Assembly: GCA_947462175.1 (NCBI GenBank)
Contig: CANHOE010000093.1
Location: 1 to 9,055 of the forward strand
Length of the DNA: 9,055 bases
Source of the DNA: Burkholderiales bacterium
GTDB lineage: Bacteria; Pseudomonadota; Gammaproteobacteria; Burkholderiales; Burkholderiaceae_C
Direction: 5' to 3'
In this document: in pieces, positions 5,775 to 9,055 of the stretch
Numbering within the stretch: position 1 is the first letter of the stretch
How the letters are laid out: each line of letters begins with the position of its first letter
Position numbers and translations under genes: made by a program
Notes under the pieces: generated by a model
The model's input: only the letters and a program-made list of their open reading frames with translations
What the model was told of the DNA's origin: nothing
The model's database searches: none

Positions 5775-7796
5775 CCGAATGATCACTTGATCGACGGCCA
5801 GGCTCTCGCCCTTCGCGGCCTTGACCTCTGCCACCACCGCATCCTGTGTCGCCAGCAGGATGTTCTCCATCTTCATCGCCTCGATCACGGCCAGCTTCTC
5901 CCCGGCCAGCACCTTCTGGCCTGGCTTGACGGTCACGTCGACCAGCAGCCCTGGCATTGGCGACAGCAGGAATCGCGAGAGATCGGGCGGCGCCTTGAAT
6001 GGCATCATGGCGTGCATCTCTGCGGCCAGCGGCGACACCACCATGGCATCGACCTGGGCGCCGTTGTGGATCACGCGGTAGGCCAGACCGATGCGCTCGA
6101 TCTGGGCGCAGAACGGAGCGCCATCGATGCGGCCGTGGATCACCACCTCGCGCAACGGTGTGTCGAACTCGATGTGATGTTGCACGCCGCCCAACTGAAC
6201 ATCGAACCCGCCGTTGTCGGGCACCACACTGGCCAGGACACGCTCGAAACTCCCCTGCCCGTCGCCAGTGATCACCACTGAGTCCGGCTTGATGCTGAAC
6301 TCGTGCCCTGGCAATTGCCCGGTGATGCGCGCCGAGCGGTCGAGATGGATGCGATGAGCCACTGCCGCCAAGGCGCGCAGGAGCATCGGGTCGGTCTGCG
6401 GCAGCGCTGCAGCCGAGAAGCCGTTGGGGTACTGCTCGGCGATGAAGCCGGTGTTGAAGTCGCCAGCGACGAACTTCGGATGCGCCAGCAGCGCCGCCTG
6501 GAACGGAATGTTCGAGCTGATGCCACGGATCGCGAACGCGTTCAACGCCTCGCGCATCTTCACGATCGCCTCTGCCCGGTCGCGGCCCTTGACCACCAGC
6601 TTGGCGATCATCGAGTCGTAGTACATCGGGATCTCGCCGCCATCGATCACGCCGGTATCGACGCGCACGCCGCCTTCTTCCGGCACCTCGCCGCTGGCGG
6701 TCCAGGTCTCCGCCGGTGGCGCGAACTTCACCAGCCGACCGGTCGATGGCAGGAAGCCGCGGAACGGGTCTTCGGCATTGATGCGGCATTCCATCGCCCA
6801 ACCATCACGCTTGATGTCTTCCTGGGTGAGGTAGAGCCGCTCGCCAGCGGCAACGCGGATCATCATCTCCACCAGATCGAGCCCGGTGATGCCCTCGGTC
6901 ACCGGGTGCTCGACCTGCAGCCGGGTGTTCATCTCGAGGAAGTAGAAGCTCTGGTCCTTGCCGACGACGAACTCCACCGTGCCAGCGCTCTGGTACTTCA
7001 CGGCACGCGCCAGCGCGACGGCCTGCTCGCCCATCGCCTTGCGGGTGGCCTCGGTGATGAAGGGCGACGGCGCTTCCTCGATCACCTTCTGGTGGCGGCG
7101 CTGGATCGAGCATTCGCGCTCCCACAGGTAGACCATGTTGCCGTTTGCATCGCCCAGCACCTGGATCTCGATGTGGCGCGGCTCCTCGACATACTTCTCG
7201 ATGAACACGCGGTCATCGCCGAAGCTGTTGCGCGCCTCGTTGCGGCAGGAGGTGAAACCTTCGAAGGCCTGCTTGTCGTCGTAGGCCACCCGCAAGCCCT
7301 TGCCGCCGCCGCCCGCGGATGCCTTGATCATCACCGGGTAGCCGATGGCCTGGGCGATCTCGACCGCGTGCTCGGCGGTGTCGATGGCGGCGTTGTAGCC
7401 CGGGATGGTGTTGACACGGGCCGCGATCGCCAGTTGCTTGGACGCGATCTTGTCGCCCATCGCGGCGATCGACGCATGCTTCGGGCCGATGAAGATAACG
7501 CCTTCTTCTTCGACGCGACGCGCGAACTCGGCGTTCTCGCTCAGGAAACCATAGCCTGGATGCACAGCCTGCGCGCCGGTCTGCTTGCAGGCAGCGATGA
7601 TCTTGTCCATCACCAGATACGAGTCTCGCGACGGCGCCGGGCCGATGTGCACTGCCTCGTCGGCCAGCGCCACATGGCGGGCGTCCTTGTCGGCATCGGA
7701 ATAGACGGCAACCGTCCGGATGCCCATCTTCTTCGCAGTCTTGATCACCCGGCAGGCAATCTCTCCACGGTTCGCAATCAGAATTTTTGTGAACAT
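5766..7796 (-). CDS. pccA: Propionyl/acetyl-CoA carboxylase alpha subunit (biotin carboxylase and biotin carrier)
   Basis: The alpha subunit carboxylates its own biotin with ATP and bicarbonate and passes the carboxyl group to PccB, giving (S)-methylmalonyl-CoA from propionyl-CoA. The protein has 676 residues. The biotin carboxylase part (1 to about 450) starts MFTKILIANRGEIACR. It has the Gly-rich ATP loop KASAGGGGKG (158-167), Lys116, Lys158 and Lys237, and EMNTRLQVEHP (288-298) with Glu288, Asn290 and Arg292. Arg338 lies in CRINAED. A linking BT-like domain (about 470-600) is followed by the biotinyl domain, whose EAMKMEN gives biotin-Lys642, 34 residues from the end. The start at 7796 matches family N termini; a longer frame from 7826 would add ten residues that run into the repeat. 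Substrate choice is judged from the PccB partner and the VOC neighbour. Confidence 0.95.
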   Translation of the reverse strand: MFTKILIANRGEIACRVIKTAKKMGIRTVAVYSDADKDARHVALADEAVHIGPAPSRDSYLVMDKIIAACKQTGAQAVHPGYGFLSENAEFARRVEEEGVIFIGPKHASIAAMGDKIASKQLAIAARVNTIPGYNAAIDTAEHAVEIAQAIGYPVMIKASAGGGGKGLRVAYDDKQAFEGFTSCRNEARNSFGDDRVFIEKYVEEPRHIEIQVLGDANGNMVYLWERECSIQRRHQKVIEEAPSPFITEATRKAMGEQAVALARAVKYQSAGTVEFVVGKDQSFYFLEMNTRLQVEHPVTEGITGLDLVEMMIRVAAGERLYLTQEDIKRDGWAMECRINAEDPFRGFLPSTGRLVKFAPPAETWTASGEVPEEGGVRVDTGVIDGGEIPMYYDSMIAKLVVKGRDRAEAIVKMREALNAFAIRGISSNIPFQAALLAHPKFVAGDFNTGFIAEQYPNGFSAAALPQTDPMLLRALAAVAHRIHLDRSARITGQLPGHEFSIKPDSVVITGDGQGSFERVLASVVPDNGGFDVQLGGVQHHIEFDTPLREVVIHGRIDGAPFCAQIERIGLAYRVIHNGAQVDAMVVSPLAAEMHAMMPFKAPPDLSRFLLSPMPGLLVDVTVKPGQKVLAGEKLAVIEAMKMENILLATQDAVVAEVKAAKGESLAVDQVIIRFE

Positions 7797-7822
7797 CGTC
7801 AACTCTCTATTTGGTGCCACAG

Positions 7823-7915
7823 GCAAGCGAAGCGAGGCCTACTTCAAGCAACCGCCGCGGAGCGGCTTGGCCGGGCCGGGGGCGGGAGCGCAGGGACTGG
7901 GGGGCCCACCTCAAA
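7823..7915 (-). repeat. Intergenic repeat copy 2, between pccB and pccA
   Basis: This is the second copy of the repeat at 5663-5774, in the same orientation. Matching blocks lie at 7823-7835 (13 of 13), 7844-7849 (6 of 6), 7863-7878 (16 of 16), 7879-7907 (27 of 29) and 7910-7915 (CTCAAA). The roughly 17-base segment in the middle of copy 1 is absent, so the 16- and 29-base blocks abut. The repeat begins at the pccB stop codon and ends 26 bases before the pccA start, leaving room for the translation signals. Confidence 0.85.
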
Positions 7916-9055
7916 GTGGGATATTCCCGTGCTTGCGCCACGGGTTCTCGAGCTTCTTGTCGCGCAACATGACCAAAGACCGGCAGATGCGCTTGCGCGT
8001 CTCGTGGGGCTGGATCACGTCGTCGATGAAGCCGCGTGCGCCAGCCACGAAGGGGTTGGCGAAGCGGGCCTTGTATTCAGCTTCTTTGGCAGCCAGCTTC
8101 TCCGGGTCGCCCTTGTCTTCGCGGAAGATGATCTCGACCGCGCCCTTCGCGCCCATCACCGCGATCTCGGCGTTCGGCCAGGCGAAATTGACGTCTCCGC
8201 GCAGGTGCTTGGAGCTCATCACGTCGTAGGCACCACCGTACGCCTTGCGGGTGATCACGGTGATCTTCGGCACGGTGCACTCGGCGTAGGCGTAGAGCAG
8301 CTTCGCACCATGCTTGATGATGCCGCCGTACTCCTGGCTGGTGCCCGGCATGAACCCAGGCACGTCGACAAACGTCAGCAGAGGGATGTTGAACGCATCG
8401 CAAAAGCGCACGAATCGCGCAGCCTTGATGCTGCTCTTGATGTCGAGACACCCTGCCAGCACCAGCGGCTGGTTGGCTACGACGCCCACGGTCTGCCCTT
8501 CCATGCGCGCAAAGCCGATGATGATGTTCTTCGCATAGTCGGGCTGCAACTCGAAGAATTCGCCGTCGTCGGCGGTCTTCGTGATCAGCTCCTTCATGTC
8601 GTAGGGCTTGTTTGCGTTCTCTGGCACCAGCGTGTCGAGCGACCAGTCCAGGCGATCGGCCGGGTCGTTGCTCGGCCGCGCCGGCGCCTTTTCGCGATTG
8701 TTGGTCGGGATGTAGTTGAAGAAGCGGCGCAGCATCAGCAGCGCCTCCACATCGTTCTCGAACGACAGGTCGGCCACGCCGCTCTTGGTGGTGTGCGTCG
8801 TCGCTCCACCCAGGTCTTCTGCACTCACCTCCTCGTGCGTCACCGTCTTCACGACCTCGGGTCCGGTGACGAACATGTAGCTGCTGTCCTTGACCATGAA
8901 GATGAAGTCGGTCATCGCCGGCGAATACACCGCGCCACCCGCGCACGGGCCCATGATCATGCTGATCTGCGGCACCACACCCGAGGCCATCACGTTGCGC
9001 TGGAACACCTCGGCATAGCCGCCCAGCGACGCCACGCCTTCCTGGATGCGCGCGC
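7911..9055 (-). CDS. pccB: Propionyl-CoA carboxylase beta subunit (carboxyltransferase), partial
   Basis: This subunit transfers the carboxyl group from biotin to propionyl-CoA. The 380 C-terminal residues are visible; about 130 N-terminal ones lie beyond the right edge, since the family is about 510 long. The frame continues to the window edge (visible residues begin ARIQEGV), so the GTG at 9035 is internal. The N-domain active-site loop GPCAGGAVYSPAMTDF is at about 35-50 of the visible part. The C-domain has PGFMPGTSQEYGGIIKHGAK (232-251), RKAYGGAYDVMSSKH (269-283) and AEIAVMGAKGAVEIIF (295-310). The ending NPWRKHGNIPL is almost that of human mitochondrial PCCB. This supports propionyl-CoA rather than methylcrotonyl- or acetyl-CoA as main substrate, from memory of family sequences. 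pccA follows after 114 bases on the same strand. Confidence 0.95.
   Translation of the reverse strand, partial: ARIQEGVASLGGYAEVFQRNVMASGVVPQISMIMGPCAGGAVYSPAMTDFIFMVKDSSYMFVTGPEVVKTVTHEEVSAEDLGGATTHTTKSGVADLSFENDVEALLMLRRFFNYIPTNNREKAPARPSNDPADRLDWSLDTLVPENANKPYDMKELITKTADDGEFFELQPDYAKNIIIGFARMEGQTVGVVANQPLVLAGCLDIKSSIKAARFVRFCDAFNIPLLTFVDVPGFMPGTSQEYGGIIKHGAKLLYAYAECTVPKITVITRKAYGGAYDVMSSKHLRGDVNFAWPNAEIAVMGAKGAVEIIFREDKGDPEKLAAKEAEYKARFANPFVAGARGFIDDVIQPHETRKRICRSLVMLRDKKLENPWRKHGNIPL

Noticed and set aside
5766..6801. A large minus-strand frame inside pccA, and similar Arg-rich frames in pccB and gspA
   Set aside because: These are shifted-frame readings of the real genes. The true frames are unbroken and carry all conserved motifs, so no frameshift is implied.
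7797..7826. An upstream start for pccA at 7826
   Set aside because: The ten extra residues are unlike any biotin carboxylase N terminus and reach into the repeat copy.
7911..9055. Acetyl-CoA or methylcrotonyl-CoA carboxylase as the identity of the beta subunit
   Set aside because: The C terminus and CT-C motifs read like propionyl-CoA carboxylase, and the neighbouring alpha subunit and epimerase-like gene fit propionate metabolism. Side activity on acetyl-CoA cannot be excluded.

Overview
This looks like chromosomal DNA from a GC-rich betaproteobacterium of the order Burkholderiales. I infer this from an Aer-type energy taxis receptor, a GspA/GspB type II secretion pair, a propionyl-CoA carboxylase cluster and third-position G/C-rich codon use throughout. 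Two copies of a G-rich intergenic repeat resemble ones I remember from Comamonadaceae-type genomes, but I could not check that here. There are no phage, IS, CRISPR, tRNA or rRNA features, and no gene-free stretch over 300 bases.

Left part, plus strand: the last 40 codons of an ABC exporter (MsbA-like), a complete thymidylate synthase gene (thyA, 155-982), then a 143-base intergenic region and an aer gene (1126-2670). That intergenic region contains a good candidate flagellar sigma-28 promoter, a small dyad and an AGGAG ribosome binding site. The receptor has a FAD-type PAS domain, a membrane anchor and an MCP signalling hairpin. The ribosome binding site shows that the true aer start is at 1126, not at an upstream in-frame ATG at 1030.

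Right part, minus strand, read from right to left: pccB (truncated by the window edge), pccA, a VOC-fold protein related to methylmalonyl-CoA epimerase, gspA and gspB. All five point the same way. pccB, pccA and the VOC protein form a propionyl-CoA to methylmalonyl-CoA module: carboxylation by PccAB, then probable epimerisation. The gaps after pccB and after pccA are each filled by one copy of the same repeat, ending just upstream of the next gene's translation start. gspA starts 30 bases after the VOC stop. gspB starts (GTG) 8 bases after the gspA stop. gspB then converges on aer with only 12 bases between them.

Most of the window is ordinary housekeeping and accessory metabolism. I do not see an undescribed multi-gene system. 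The points most worth a second look are the paired repeats inside the pcc operon, the epimerase-like protein whose first metal-ligand position is Gln instead of His, and the sigma-28-like promoter before aer.
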